This document shows, piece after piece, positions 44,201 through 52,447 of a stretch of 64,000 nt of DNA. The first letter of the stretch is position 1. Each line of letters opens with the position of its first letter. The DNA comes from Sinomicrobium weinanense (GTDB lineage Bacteria; Bacteroidota; Bacteroidia; Flavobacteriales; Flavobacteriaceae): positions 1,116,001 to 1,180,000 of the forward strand of contig NZ_JAHKRR010000001.1 in assembly GCF_018863395.1 (NCBI RefSeq). The letters run 5' to 3'. A program made the position numbers and the translations under genes. The notes under the pieces were generated by a model. It made no database searches and was not told the origin of the DNA. It saw only the letters and a list, made by a program, of their open reading frames with translations.

Positions 44201-44406
44201 AGTAAATTGAACCTGCCATCGAAATTCGTAGCAACGCCATAGGTAGTTCCCGTCGGTGTATGAACGGCAACCACATTGGCACCGGCAAGTGGTTCATTAT
44301 CAGTATCGGTAATAAGGCCTTTCATATTGGCCGTAGTTACCTGTGCCCGGATAGCCCCCGCAAAGACAAACAGCAAAAGCGCTAATAAAATCTTTGTTTT
44401 TTTCAT
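41299..44406 (-). CDS. Oar-like TonB-dependent receptor with CarboxypepD_reg domain
   Basis: The frame reaches 44451, but ATG 44406 begins the signal peptide (MKKTKILLALLLFVFAG), for 1035 residues. A carboxypeptidase-regulatory domain (MKGLITDTDNEPLAGANV, NFDGRFNLLNLRVGG) precedes an atypical plug (SAQDFTRMEPSASGG, QYNNFSLDGSIFNN, VNAVTKSGTNEFHGTVYGFYRN) and a barrel ending QIQFGLRYSF. This layout matches the Oar/OmpA-related receptors of Bacteroidota, which are linked to adhesion or protein and oligopeptide export or import. There is no SusD partner, and the gene is followed by its own terminator. Confidence 0.93.
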   Translation of the reverse strand: MKKTKILLALLLFVFAGAIRAQVTTANMKGLITDTDNEPLAGANVVAVHTPTGTTYGVATNFDGRFNLLNLRVGGPYTVTISYIGFQTREYTDVFLELGKTLTADVALIEDSQQLEEVVITGSRTGVFGSGRTGAETNVGRRELTTLPTITRSAQDFTRMEPSASGGSFGGRNDQYNNFSLDGSIFNNPYGLDAATPGGQTEAQPISLDAIDQIQVATAPYDVTQSGFTGASVNAVTKSGTNEFHGTVYGFYRNQDLTGSKVKGEKIFVPKLTQAQYGASIGGPIVKNKLFFFANFERDQREDLGSSWIANRGTGTINESRVLESDLMAVSNDLAALGYETGSYEGYIHETESVKGIFKLDWNINDKNRLAFIYNFLDASKEKPAHPTAISRRGPDATTLQFRNSGYRINNEIQSFLIELNSNFTDHITNKLQVGYTHFNDFRDPFSTPAPVINITKDGSPYIIAGHEPFSINNRLDQKVFQVTNNLNYFRGDHTYTFGVSFEKFMFKNSFNLTGYGFDIFASVDINDFSAANYQEAFDNAMATFEAKNAAGDGNDGGWNLSEVNVGQLAFYLQDEWNITENFKLTYGVRIDKPLYFNTSDLVQKYIDTDNGQFYNPSTAYFDPDTGEEVFFDSTKMPNDNLLWSPRLGFNWDINSDKSLQLRGGTGVFTGRLPFVWIGNQVSGIDQFFYQIVDPDFKFPQVWRSSLGIDYRFENGLIATADLAYTRDINAVHVQNWGLKTPTVTLNGVDSRMVYGPEDKGEYPGYVLTNSNKGRVFNASLRLQKHFDNGLYTSLAYNYLDSRDVNSIEAEITGDAFTFNPALNNVNNDVLAHSKYGDKHRIVGIASKQWKYGNDKWATTISTFFEYAQGGRFSYTYGGDINNDGSVMNDLIYIPTAAEVNEMQFTGQGQAEALENYIQQDDYLSDRRGQYAERYGAIAPWRGRWDFKFLQDYNIQVSEDKVNTIQFSVDILNLGNLINSDWGLVQEITNTQPIGVRVENNTPVYTFNPDQTRTFVYNSNLDSRWQIQFGLRYSF

Positions 44407-44463
44407 AAAGTGTTGAGTTAGTTGTATATTAAAACTGATTTTAACATACAATATACAACAAAA

Positions 44464-44488
44464 AAAAGCCGCTTTATAAGCGGCTTTT
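44464..44488 (-). terminator. Intrinsic terminator of the rpsF-rpsR-rplI operon
   Basis: A perfect 10-bp stem AAAAGCCGCT (44464-44473) / AGCGGCTTTT (44479-44488) with a 5-base loop. On the minus strand it is followed by a T-run. It lies 27 bases after the rplI stop. Confidence 0.9.
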
Positions 44489-44514
44489 AAGATTTTATTA
44501 ACGCTGTCGGTTAA

Positions 44515-44967
44515 CTATTTGGCTTCCGCAGCAACCTCGAAAGGCAGGTCTACGATAACCTCCCTGTGCAGTCGGATAACGGCATTGTATTTTCCGGTTC
44601 GCTTAACGCTTCCACCGTTGATAGTAATATATTTCTTTTCAATGCCATGGCCTTCTTTTTCGAGGGCTTCTGCAAGGTTTATAGTGGTCACGGAACCAAA
44701 GAGTTTGTCTCCGCTTCCTGCCTTGGCAGTGATCTTGATCTCTAGTTTATTCAGGGCTTCGGCAGTTTTCCTGGCATCGTCGATGACCTTCTGCTCTTTG
44801 AATGCCCTTTGTCTCAGGGTCTCTGCCAGTACTTTCTTGGCAGAAGGTGTAGCCAGTATGGCAAACCCCTGCGGAATAAGATAATTACGACCATAACCGT
44901 TCTTTACGGTTACCAAATCGTCTTTAAATCCTAAATTATCTACGTCTTTCTTTAATATTAATTCCAT
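44515..44967 (-). CDS. rplI: 50S ribosomal protein L9
   Basis: 150 residues with the L9 N-terminal signature (MELILKKDVDNLGFKDDLVTVKNGYGRNYLIPQG), a long connecting helix and the C-terminal domain (GSGDKLFGSVTT). It binds 23S rRNA at the base of the L1 stalk. It is last in the conserved S6-S18-L9 operon, 13 bases after rpsR. Confidence 0.98.
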   Translation of the reverse strand: MELILKKDVDNLGFKDDLVTVKNGYGRNYLIPQGFAILATPSAKKVLAETLRQRAFKEQKVIDDARKTAEALNKLEIKITAKAGSGDKLFGSVTTINLAEALEKEGHGIEKKYITINGGSVKRTGKYNAVIRLHREVIVDLPFEVAAEAK

Positions 44968-44980
44968 AGTCTGCCCTTTT

Positions 44981-45277
44981 TTATTTTAACAAATCAGCTA
45001 CATAAGGCATTAAAGCCAGGTGCCGTGCTCTTTTGATAGCCACAGACACTTTTCTCTGGTACTTCAACGACGTTCCGGTAAGTCTCCTGGGTAAGATCTT
45101 GCCTTGTTCATTTACAAATTTGAGCAGGAAATCCGGGTCTTTATAGTCGATATATTTGATTCCGGATTTTTTAAAACGGCAGTATTTTTTAGCCTTGCTC
45201 GTTTCTATGTTCAGCGGGGTCAGGTATCTGATTTCCCCGTCTTTTTTTCCTTTGGCTTGTTGTTCGATAGATGACAT
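44981..45277 (-). CDS. rpsR: 30S ribosomal protein S18
   Basis: 98 residues. The core [22 protein letters not shown] and [33 protein letters not shown] is the S18 signature. It pairs with S6 on the platform of the small subunit. It lies 6 bases after rpsF. Confidence 0.98.
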   Translation of the reverse strand: MSSIEQQAKGKKDGEIRYLTPLNIETSKAKKYCRFKKSGIKYIDYKDPDFLLKFVNEQGKILPRRLTGTSLKYQRKVSVAIKRARHLALMPYVADLLK

Positions 45278-45283
45278 AATTCC

Positions 45284-45622
45284 TTACGCTTTTTGGTTCA
45301 ACTTGTTCCTACGTTTCTCTGCCCAAGCAATAGCGTGCTTGTCAAGACTTACGGTTAAATAACGCATAACCCTTTCGTCCCTTCTGAATTCTGTTTCGTA
45401 AGCAGCGAGAACCTCTCCGGCCACTTTGAATTCAAACAGGTGATAAAAGCCGCTCTTTTTGTGCTGAATGGGATAAGCCAGCTTTTTAAGCCCCCAATCC
45501 TCTTTGGATACAAATTCCGCTCCCCTGGAAGTTAAGAAATCTTCGAACTTCTTAACTGTTTCCTTTACCTGGGTATCAGATAAAACGGGATTAAGAATGA
45601 AAACAGTTTCGTAATGATTCAT
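45284..45622 (-). CDS. rpsF: 30S ribosomal protein S6
   Basis: 112 residues. MNHYETVFILNPVLSDTQVKETV and DWGLKKLAYPIQHKKSGFYHLFEF are typical S6. It is first in the ribosomal operon, with a leader of about 110 bases that may hold an S6:S18-responsive structure. Confidence 0.98.
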   Translation of the reverse strand: MNHYETVFILNPVLSDTQVKETVKKFEDFLTSRGAEFVSKEDWGLKKLAYPIQHKKSGFYHLFEFKVAGEVLAAYETEFRRDERVMRYLTVSLDKHAIAWAEKRRNKLNQKA

Positions 45623-45747
45623 TTGTTAATATTTAATTTGTTTTTAATAGGTTAAATGGAATGCCTTTTGATCATTTCTGTCGATATCCGAAAACTTCAG
45701 ATACGGGCATTTCATAATTAACATTTTTATTTTGAGGCGCAAAAATA
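45623..45747 (-). ncRNA. Candidate rpsF leader with long-range stem
   Basis: On the plus strand GGAATGCC (about 45658-45665) pairs with GGGCATTTC (about 45704-45712), closing an internal segment. This lies between the predicted promoter (-7 box at 45747-45740) and the rpsF start. S6:S18 autoregulatory leaders are known in many bacteria, but I could not confirm the specific bulged binding motif here. Confidence 0.3.
45740..45747 (-). promoter_or_regulatory. -7 box of the ribosomal operon (TATTTTTG on minus strand)
   Basis: Plus-strand CAAAAATA is an exact TAnnTTTG match on the minus strand, about 118 bases before the rpsF start codon. Confidence 0.5.
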
Positions 45748-45865
45748 CTGCTTTTATGTTTTAACAACAAAAAATATGCATCAATATTTGATCCTATTAT
45801 TTATTTTATTCCTTTTTTCTACCACAAAATTGGTGGATGGGAAAAATTTCAGTAAAATTGTTTAT

Positions 45866-45873
45866 TATTTTTG
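45866..45873 (+). promoter_or_regulatory. -7 box TATTTTTG of the LytTR regulator gene
   Basis: An exact TAnnTTTG match 119 bases before the ATG at 45992, giving a leader of about 115 bases. The rest of the 45748-45991 gap is AT-rich, with a short GC-rich piece (GCAGGGCCCCCCAACC) near 45910. Confidence 0.45.
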
Positions 45874-45991
45874 TCTTATCCCAACTACCCCCGGGATAAA
45901 ACCATAAACGCAGGGCCCCCCAACCAAGTGCCCATAGACGATTTTTTCGCATATAACAGGAATGAACTTAACCAAAAGGCAATAGCTAGCA

Positions 45992-46681
45992 ATGAAGATG
46001 AATTGCATAATTGTAGATGATTCCAACATTCAGCGAATGGCGGTGGCGAAACTTATTAAGAATAACAACTCTCTTCAACTCATCGCTGAATACGGAAATG
46101 CCATTGAAGCTAAAAACGGATTAAAGCTGAAAAAGGTAGACCTTATTTTTCTCGATATAGAAATGCCTATCATCACCGGATTTGACCTCCTGGAATCTTT
46201 GCAGGATCCTCCGCAAGTGATCCTCATCACCGGGAAAGCGGAATACGCACTGAGGGCCTTTGACTACGATGTCACCGACTACCTGCACAAGCCCATATCC
46301 ATGGAACGCTTTGACATGGCCGTTAAACGGGCACTGGAAAAACACAAGCTCAAAACAGCGGCCAAGGAGGACGACGATCATATTTTTGTGAAGAGCAACC
46401 TGAAAAAACACAAGGTTTTCCTCAATGAGATCAAATGGATAGAGGCTTTGGGCGATTATGTAAAACTGGTTACCGAAGAAGAGAGCATCATTGTGCTTTC
46501 GACCATGAAATCCTTTGAGAACGAACTCCCGTCAGAACGTTTTATGCGGATACACAAATCCTTTATTATCAACCTGGACAGGGTAGACCGCTATAACAGC
46601 CGTATTGTAGAAGTAAGCGGCACCAAACTACCCTTAAGCCGTAACCGCAAGGCCCAACTGGCAGAAATACTCGGGAAATGA
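45992..46681 (+). CDS. LytTR-family response regulator
   Basis: 229 residues. The receiver domain has the acidic pair near the start (IIVDDS), the phospho-acceptor Asp55 in LIFLDIEMP and Lys in YLHKPIS. The LytTR DNA-binding domain at about 128-229 has IKWIEALGDYVKLVT and FMRIHKSFIINLDRV. The usual partner is a LytS-like (HisKA-lacking) kinase, which is not adjacent, so it is an orphan in this window. Confidence 0.96.
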   Translation: MKMNCIIVDDSNIQRMAVAKLIKNNNSLQLIAEYGNAIEAKNGLKLKKVDLIFLDIEMPIITGFDLLESLQDPPQVILITGKAEYALRAFDYDVTDYLHKPISMERFDMAVKRALEKHKLKTAAKEDDDHIFVKSNLKKHKVFLNEIKWIEALGDYVKLVTEEESIIVLSTMKSFENELPSERFMRIHKSFIINLDRVDRYNSRIVEVSGTKLPLSRNRKAQLAEILGK

Positions 46682-46848
46682 TACGGGTGTTCGGGTATGC
46701 GGATGTGAGGATATATGAGCTGGAAATTTATAGCACTTTGAACCTTCCCTTCGATTTTAGTTTATCCTGAGTACTTCGATAAACTCAGTATAGTATTTAA
46801 CCGAAGGGCTCAGGGGCCAAAACTTTAAACCTTGAACCATTCAATACA
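46682..46848. repeat. Dispersed repeat cluster between LytTR gene and priA
   Basis: This contains CACTTTGAACCTTCCCTTCG, TATCCTGAGTACTTCG, GATAAACTCAG, CCGAAGGGCTCAGGGG and CTTTAAACCTTGAACC. It is the same family as 40590-40733 and 61170-61260, partly in inverse order, and separates two convergent genes. Confidence 0.6.
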
Positions 46849-49326
46849 CTAATACGTATCTACATCAAAAGCCACCCGGACACTCCTGTAAGTTGCTATG
46901 GCTCCGAAACTTTTGTGAATACGCAATATCCCCTCTTTTACGGCCCTGAGGTTTTGTCCCTGCGGGATCTTTATCAGTATATCCTTGATATAATGGTTCC
47001 TTATCCTCCCTACCGACGGTGATTCCGGCCCCAGTATATATTCTTTTTTCCATCCGGCGGCACCGAAATAGTTTTGCAGGGCTCCTGCATACCATACAGA
47101 TCCTTCCTGCACCGTATTGTAATTTTTGTGCCTGAGGGAGATCTTTATAAGCCGGTAAAACGGCGGATAGCAAAACTGTTTCCTGTCATTGAGCTGATCG
47201 GTGAACATGTCGCCGTATTTATTCATGGAGGCCTGCTGCAATATCTGGTGGTAGGGGTTGTAGGTCTGTATGATAACCCTGCCCCGTTTTTCGGTCCTTC
47301 CCGCACGGCCCGCCACCTGTAATATCAGCTGAAAACTGCGTTCGAAAGCCCGGAAATCGGGATAATTGAGCAGGCTGTCCGCATTCATGATCCCCACCAG
47401 GCTCACATTCCGGAAGTCCAGTCCCTTGGTAAGCATCTGTGTTCCTACGAGAATATCGATCTCCTGTTGTTCAAATGCGGTGATGATCTTTTCATAACCG
47501 TATTTGCCGCGGGTGGTGTCAGAATCCATCCTTCCGGTCCTGGCATCGGGAAACAGTGATCTCAGTTCTTCCTCTACCTGTTCGGTGCCGAAGCCTTTGG
47601 TCTCCAGCTCGCTACTTCCGCAGGCCATGCAGCTCAGCGGCAGTGCTATATGATACCCGCAATAGTGACAGCGCAGCTGCTTCCTGGTCTGGTGATAGGT
47701 GAGGCTGACATCACAACTGGGACACTGCGGACTGTGCCCGCAGGTATTGCATTCCATAACAGGAGCATATCCCCGCCTGTTCTGGAAAAGGATAACCTGT
47801 TCGTCTTCAGCCAGGGAATCCCTGATCTCTTCCATCAAGCGATCGGAAAAATGGCCTTTCATTCTTTTCTTTTTCCGCTTGTCTTTGATGTCCACCAGCT
47901 CCATTTCCGGCAACAGTACATTGCCATACCTCCGTGTCAACCCTACCAGCCCGTATTTCCCTGTTTTGGCGTTGTAACTGCTTTCCACGCTCGGTGTGGC
48001 AGAGCCGAGCAGCACCCTGGCCCCGTACATGTGTGCCAATACTACGGCAACATCGCGGGCGTGGTACCTCGGAGCGGGATCGAATTGCTTGAAAGAGGCC
48101 TCGTGTTCCTCGTCCACAATAACCAGTCCCAGGTCAGAAAACGGCAGGAACACCGACGATCTGGCACCGAGTACGATCCTGGTCTTAGGGGAATTCCTTA
48201 ATAAGTTGTTCCATACCTCTACCCTTTCGTTATTGGAATATTTGGAATGATACACACTTACCTGTTCGCCAAAATAATTTTGCAGACGATGAATGAGTTG
48301 CGAAGTAAGGGCGATCTCGGGCAACAGGTAAAGCACTTGTTTTCCACGTGCGAGCACCTCTTCAATGAGCTTTACGTAGATCTCCGTCTTTCCGGACGAC
48401 GTAATACCGTATAGCAGGGTAACGTCCCCGCTTTCAAAATGTTCTTTGATCTCAGACAGTGCTTTGGCCTGGAACTCATTGAGTTCCCTGGTTTCATTCA
48501 CAGGGTTCCCCGAATATTCTACCCGGTCGGTCCGTATATGGTAATCTTCTAGTATTTTCTTGTCCAGCAAGGTCTTGATCACAGCGGCAGACGCGCCGGT
48601 CTTCTCCTGAAGTTCCTTTAGTTTTACCGGTTTTTTGGTGCTTGCAGAAATGGAAAACAGGCCCATCAGTACTTCCTTCTGTTTCTGTGCCCTGCCCAGG
48701 GTATCCAGCAATTCCCGCAAGGCTTCTTCGGAGTCGTAAGCCGGGGCTACACGTACAAACCGTACCAGTTTGGGGCGATACTGTTCGTGTATCTCCTCCT
48801 TGACGCGGATAACGTCTTTTTCCAGCAGGCGCTTTAATACGGGAAGCACGTTCTTTTTGTCTAGGATTGCCGAGATCTCGGTGACTTTCAGTATGGGCTG
48901 GTGTTGTAGTGCTTCATAGATGAGCCATTCGTCGTCTTTCAGTGTGGTTTCGGAGGCGGAGAACTCTTCGTTCCTCAACACGATGGTCTCGCTTTCTATG
49001 AGCAATGCCCCCGGAACAGCAGCCCGGAATACTTCGCCCGGAGCACACATATAATAGGAAGCGATCCAGAACCAGAGTTGTAATTGCTTTTCCGTTACTA
49101 TCGGGGCTTCATCAAGGATCTGGTGTATCTCCTTGGCTTCGTAGATCTCCGGCGCATTTTGGTGTAACTTACAGGCAAGTGCGGTATATATCCTTGATTT
49201 GCCGAACGGCACCGCTATCCGCATTCCCGGGCGTATAAAACCATATTCCCTTTCGGATATGCGATACGTAAATTGTTTTTCTATGGGTATGGGCAGAATA
49301 ACGTCTACAAAATACTCTTGTTGCAT
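46849..49326 (-). CDS. priA: Primosomal protein N' (replication restart helicase PriA)
   Basis: 825 residues. An N-terminal DNA-binding domain (VDVILPIPIEKQFTYRI, RPGMRIAVPFGKSRIY) precedes the superfamily 2 helicase with motif I (YGITSSGKTEIY), DEEH box (IVDEEHEASFK) and motif III (LLGSATPS). Eight Cys form two zinc sites (CNTCGHSPQCPSCDVS, CHYCGYH, CMACGS). The C-terminal helicase lobe has GTQMLTKGLDF and QVAGRAGR. It restarts stalled replication forks. Complete. Confidence 0.98.
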   Translation of the reverse strand: MQQEYFVDVILPIPIEKQFTYRISEREYGFIRPGMRIAVPFGKSRIYTALACKLHQNAPEIYEAKEIHQILDEAPIVTEKQLQLWFWIASYYMCAPGEVFRAAVPGALLIESETIVLRNEEFSASETTLKDDEWLIYEALQHQPILKVTEISAILDKKNVLPVLKRLLEKDVIRVKEEIHEQYRPKLVRFVRVAPAYDSEEALRELLDTLGRAQKQKEVLMGLFSISASTKKPVKLKELQEKTGASAAVIKTLLDKKILEDYHIRTDRVEYSGNPVNETRELNEFQAKALSEIKEHFESGDVTLLYGITSSGKTEIYVKLIEEVLARGKQVLYLLPEIALTSQLIHRLQNYFGEQVSVYHSKYSNNERVEVWNNLLRNSPKTRIVLGARSSVFLPFSDLGLVIVDEEHEASFKQFDPAPRYHARDVAVVLAHMYGARVLLGSATPSVESSYNAKTGKYGLVGLTRRYGNVLLPEMELVDIKDKRKKKRMKGHFSDRLMEEIRDSLAEDEQVILFQNRRGYAPVMECNTCGHSPQCPSCDVSLTYHQTRKQLRCHYCGYHIALPLSCMACGSSELETKGFGTEQVEEELRSLFPDARTGRMDSDTTRGKYGYEKIITAFEQQEIDILVGTQMLTKGLDFRNVSLVGIMNADSLLNYPDFRAFERSFQLILQVAGRAGRTEKRGRVIIQTYNPYHQILQQASMNKYGDMFTDQLNDRKQFCYPPFYRLIKISLRHKNYNTVQEGSVWYAGALQNYFGAAGWKKEYILGPESPSVGRIRNHYIKDILIKIPQGQNLRAVKEGILRIHKSFGAIATYRSVRVAFDVDTY

Positions 49327-49354
49327 GGAACAAATATAAGGAAGAAGAAAGACG

Positions 49355-49786
49355 TTATTTCACCCGGAACCAGTTTTGCGTACGGAAAAAGAAAGCAACA
49401 TAGCCCCGTACGTTCAGTTTGTCCGGGTCGTCTTCGTCCAGCCATAGTTTACAGCGGTATTCTTTTCCCTTGTTAGGGTCCAGTATGCTTCCGCCGGAAT
49501 ATTCACCGCCGTCTTTTTCCAGACCCTCGACAATGACCATTCCCAGGATGGGCTTGTCCTTTTTATCTCCTTTGCATTTATCGCATTTGGCATCCTGCCT
49601 GTCTTTATTTACGATCTTTACCACTTTTCCATATACCTTTCCGTTTTCCTGATATATTTCTACTACCGATTTTTCCTGTCCTGTTTCGTCGTCTATCGTC
49701 TTCCATTGACCAAAAATATCCTGGGCTGTTGCAGAAACAATCCCCATCAGGAAAAAAATACCGCATAACTTTACGATGTGTCCCAT
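49355..49786 (-). CDS. Exported DUF2147 protein
   Basis: 143 residues with a signal peptide (VKLCGIFFLMGIVSATAQ). The DUF2147 core has DIFGQWKTIDDETGQEKSVVEIY and GKVYGKVVKI, a CDKCKGD motif, a LGMVIVEGL strand, and the end GYVAFFFRTQNWFRV. It is periplasmic, with a beta-barrel-like fold and no known reaction. It lies between priA and yihY on the same strand. Confidence 0.85.
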   Translation of the reverse strand: MGHIVKLCGIFFLMGIVSATAQDIFGQWKTIDDETGQEKSVVEIYQENGKVYGKVVKIVNKDRQDAKCDKCKGDKKDKPILGMVIVEGLEKDGGEYSGGSILDPNKGKEYRCKLWLDEDDPDKLNVRGYVAFFFRTQNWFRVK

Positions 49787-49821
49787 CTTCTCTGTTTTTT
49801 ATGATTACAGAAATAAATATA

Positions 49822-50742
49822 TTAAAATTTTCGTTTCAGGCTGCGCAGGGAAGCATTTAGTTCAAAACCGAGCAGCAGTATATTGGAGTTGAGCCAGATA
49901 TACAGCATCAGTATCAACAGGGCTCCGATAGAGCCGTATAATTCGTTGTACTGGGAAAAATTTTCAATATATACCCCGAAGAAATAAGATGTAAGGACAA
50001 ACAATATGGTAGTCAGGAGTGCGCCGGGTGAGAAAAAGCGGGTGTTTTTGCCTTCGGCTGTACCAAAATAATAAAGTATGGAAGTAAAAAGATAGGCTAT
50101 GAACACAAAGAACAGGTATTTTCCCATATTGATCCACAGTTCCACATTTTCGATATAGCCCCCCTTGCTCAACCTGTCTATGATATCGGTCTGAAAAAAG
50201 ATAAAGGCCGCGACCGAAAACAGTAGCAACAGGGCCATGATAACCGCTACCCCCAGGGCTATAAAATATTGCCTGATCACGTTTCTGCTGATCTTTACAT
50301 GATAAGAAGTCTCAAACCCTCCGAAAACGGCATTGATCCCGTTGGTCATCAGAAAAATGGAGAGCACGAATACCGAAGACAGCAGGCTCCCCCTTTTTTT
50401 TCCGGCAATATCACTAAAGATCGGATTAAAATAAGAAGCGGTTTCCGGGGGTAGCAACCCATCGATAAACTGGAGGAACTGGGTTTGAAAATCTTTAATG
50501 GGCACATAAGGAATGAGGTTGAGCACAAACAGCAAAAAAGGAAAAATAGCCATAAAAAAACTAAAGGAAATGGCACTCGCCCTGTATGTCAACGCCCCTT
50601 TGACTATGCCGAGCACATACATTTCCAGCAGATCATAAACCGAAAGCCCTTCAAATGCCCTCAATTTTATCTTCTTGAAAAAGGCAACAAGAAGGTTGAT
50701 CACAGGAATTTTAGAGAGCTTTTCTTCTATTTCTAATGACAT
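49822..50742 (-). CDS. YihY/BrkB-family inner-membrane protein
   Basis: 306 residues with six predicted membrane segments. Signature pieces are GALTYRASAISFSFFMAIFPFLLF, LLSSVFVLSIFLMTNGINAVFGGFETSYHV, and GSIGALLILMLYIWLNSNILLLGFELNA. The family was once called ribonuclease BN but is a membrane protein of uncertain role. Upstream lies the large palindrome at 50774-50860. Confidence 0.93.
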   Translation of the reverse strand: MSLEIEEKLSKIPVINLLVAFFKKIKLRAFEGLSVYDLLEMYVLGIVKGALTYRASAISFSFFMAIFPFLLFVLNLIPYVPIKDFQTQFLQFIDGLLPPETASYFNPIFSDIAGKKRGSLLSSVFVLSIFLMTNGINAVFGGFETSYHVKISRNVIRQYFIALGVAVIMALLLLFSVAAFIFFQTDIIDRLSKGGYIENVELWINMGKYLFFVFIAYLFTSILYYFGTAEGKNTRFFSPGALLTTILFVLTSYFFGVYIENFSQYNELYGSIGALLILMLYIWLNSNILLLGFELNASLRSLKRKF

Positions 50743-50773
50743 ATCGATTTACGATTTGAGGTTATTTTGGGTT

Positions 50774-50860
50774 ACCCCCCCCTAGCCCCCCTCAAGGGGG
50801 GAACTTTTCTCTTTTAAAGAGCGCTAATGTTCCCCCCTTGAGGGGGGCTAGGGGGGTGTT
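50774..50860. repeat. Large C/G-rich palindrome, copy 1
   Basis: Arms of about 31 bases (50774-50804 and 50829-50860) are near-perfect reverse complements. Each contains CCCCCCTCAAGGGGGG or its mirror, itself a palindrome. A 24-base loop contains TTTTAAAGAGCGCTAAT. It lies between nadC and yihY on the same strand, so it may act as an attenuator or mRNA 3'-end. A related, partly decayed copy is at 61066-61153 with the same loop core TTTAAAGAGCG. Confidence 0.8.
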
Positions 50861-50896
50861 CCCTTCCAGATAATCCGATCTATTCCAACTTCTTCT

Positions 50897-51760
50897 CTAC
50901 CCATCAACAGCTTTCAGGCTCAGGTCCATATTGTAAACCGAATGTGTGAGTGCTCCGGATGAAATATAATCCACACCGCATTCGGCATATTTTCTTATGG
51001 TGCTTTCATTGATCCCACCCGAAGATTCCGTCTGGCATTTTCCTGCGATGCGTTTTACGGCCGTTGTCGTATCTTCAAAACTAAAGTTGTCGAGCAATAT
51101 TCTGTACACCCCTCCGCATTGCAGGATCTCCTCCACTTCGTCAAGGTTCCTGGCCTCCACAATTATTTTAAGGTCTTTTCCTTTTTCCTCCAGGTATTTC
51201 CGGGTCTTGGTAATGGCTTTGGTGATCCCCCCGGCAAAATCGATATGATTGTCTTTAAGCATAATCATATCATAGAGCGCAAATCTGTGGTTTTCACCAC
51301 CTCCGATCTTTACGGCCCATTTTTCCAGGGCCCTTATTCCCGGGGTGGTCTTACGGGTGTCGAGTATTTTTGCCCCGGTACCTTCCAGAAGGTTCACGTA
51401 TTTCCGGGTCTTGGTGGCAATGGCACTCATACGCTGCATGGCATTGAGCGTCAAACGCTCTGCTTTGAGTATGGACTGTGACCTCCCTTCCACATAAAAA
51501 GCAATATCACCGTGTTTTACCTTTTGTCCGTCCCGGATCTGTACCTCCAGGCGAAGGTCTCTATCTACATGGTCAAAAATTTTTTCAGCAAACTCCACTC
51601 CGGCTATAATACCCTGGTCCTTGACCAGCAGTTTGGCCTTTCCCTGTGCCGAAGCGGGGATACAGGCCAGTGAACTGTGATCGCCATCGCCCACATCTTC
51701 GCGTATGGCATTGGCAACGATCAGGTTTATTTCACGGTCGAATTGTTCTTTTGAGATCAT
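50897..51760 (-). CDS. nadC: Nicotinate-nucleotide pyrophosphorylase (carboxylating)
   Basis: 287 residues. It converts quinolinate and PRPP to nicotinate mononucleotide in NAD synthesis. Signature motifs are AERLTLNAMQRMSAIATKTRKYV, DTRKTTPGIRALEKWAVKIGGGENHRF and IMLKDNHI, plus the C-terminal GGINESTIRKYAECGVDYISSGALTHSV. nadA and nadB are not in the window. It is followed by the large palindrome and then yihY. Confidence 0.98.
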   Translation of the reverse strand: MISKEQFDREINLIVANAIREDVGDGDHSSLACIPASAQGKAKLLVKDQGIIAGVEFAEKIFDHVDRDLRLEVQIRDGQKVKHGDIAFYVEGRSQSILKAERLTLNAMQRMSAIATKTRKYVNLLEGTGAKILDTRKTTPGIRALEKWAVKIGGGENHRFALYDMIMLKDNHIDFAGGITKAITKTRKYLEEKGKDLKIIVEARNLDEVEEILQCGGVYRILLDNFSFEDTTTAVKRIAGKCQTESSGGINESTIRKYAECGVDYISSGALTHSVYNMDLSLKAVDG

Positions 51761-51887
51761 ATATTGACGGTTTTGTCGCTAAAATAATAATATATTTACG
51801 ATTTATCCCTCGGCTACGCTCGGGAACCGGTGGAAATTTCCCGGAAAATACTTGCACCTTATAATTCCCGGGGTTTATTTTGTGCCT

Positions 51888-52361
51888 ATGAATATAAAAC
51901 TTCTGGCCATAGGCAAGACAGACCGTACTGCTTTGCAATCGCTCATACAGGATTACGAAAAGCGGCTCGGGTTTTACGTGCGATTTGAAACGGAGATTAT
52001 TCCGGATATCAAAAACACCGGAAAACTGAGTGAAGCGCAGCAAAAAGAGAAAGAGGGCGAGCTTATCCTCAAAAAATTACAGCCCACGGACATCCTGGTC
52101 CTGCTGGATGAAAATGGAAGAGAATACACCTCGGTCGGTTTCTCCGAATTTCTTCAGAAAAAGATGAATTCAGGCATCAAACAACTGGTCTTCGTCATCG
52201 GTGGCCCTTATGGCTTTTCGGATGCAGTATACCGGAAAGCACAGGGAAAACTGTCCCTGTCCCTTATGACATTTTCGCACCAGATGGTCCGCCTGTTCTT
52301 TACCGAACAGTTATACAGGGCCTTTACCATACTGAATAACGAACCTTATCATCACAAATAA
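51888..52361 (+). CDS. rlmH: 23S rRNA pseudouridine-1915 N3-methyltransferase
   Basis: The frame begins at 51852, but ATG 51888 gives the standard start MNIKLLAIGKT and 157 residues, the normal RlmH length. SPOUT features are LVLLDENGREYTS, FVIGGPYGFSDAV and SLMTFSHQMVRLFFTEQLYRAFTI with the C-terminal knot ending EPYHHK. It methylates pseudouridine 1915 in helix 69. It is followed by a perfect 26-bp inverted repeat. Confidence 0.97.
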   Translation: MNIKLLAIGKTDRTALQSLIQDYEKRLGFYVRFETEIIPDIKNTGKLSEAQQKEKEGELILKKLQPTDILVLLDENGREYTSVGFSEFLQKKMNSGIKQLVFVIGGPYGFSDAVYRKAQGKLSLSLMTFSHQMVRLFFTEQLYRAFTILNNEPYHHK

Positions 52362-52428
52362 AGTACGAGGTTAGAAGTACGAAGTCAGCAAGTCTCCTTT
52401 TAACTTCGTACTTCTAACCTCGTACTTT
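52360..52428. repeat. Perfect 26-bp inverted repeat between rlmH and rdgB
   Basis: The left arm (52360-52385) and right arm (52403-52428) are exact reverse complements (core GTACGAGGTTAGAAGTACG), separated by 17 bases. The repeat begins at the last codon of rlmH and ends 20 bases before rdgB. It could end the rlmH transcript or shape the rdgB leader. It is related in style to the GTCCGAAGTCCGAAG pieces near 53955 and 54185. Confidence 0.85.
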
Positions 52429-52447
52429 TAACTTTAAATCAACTATA

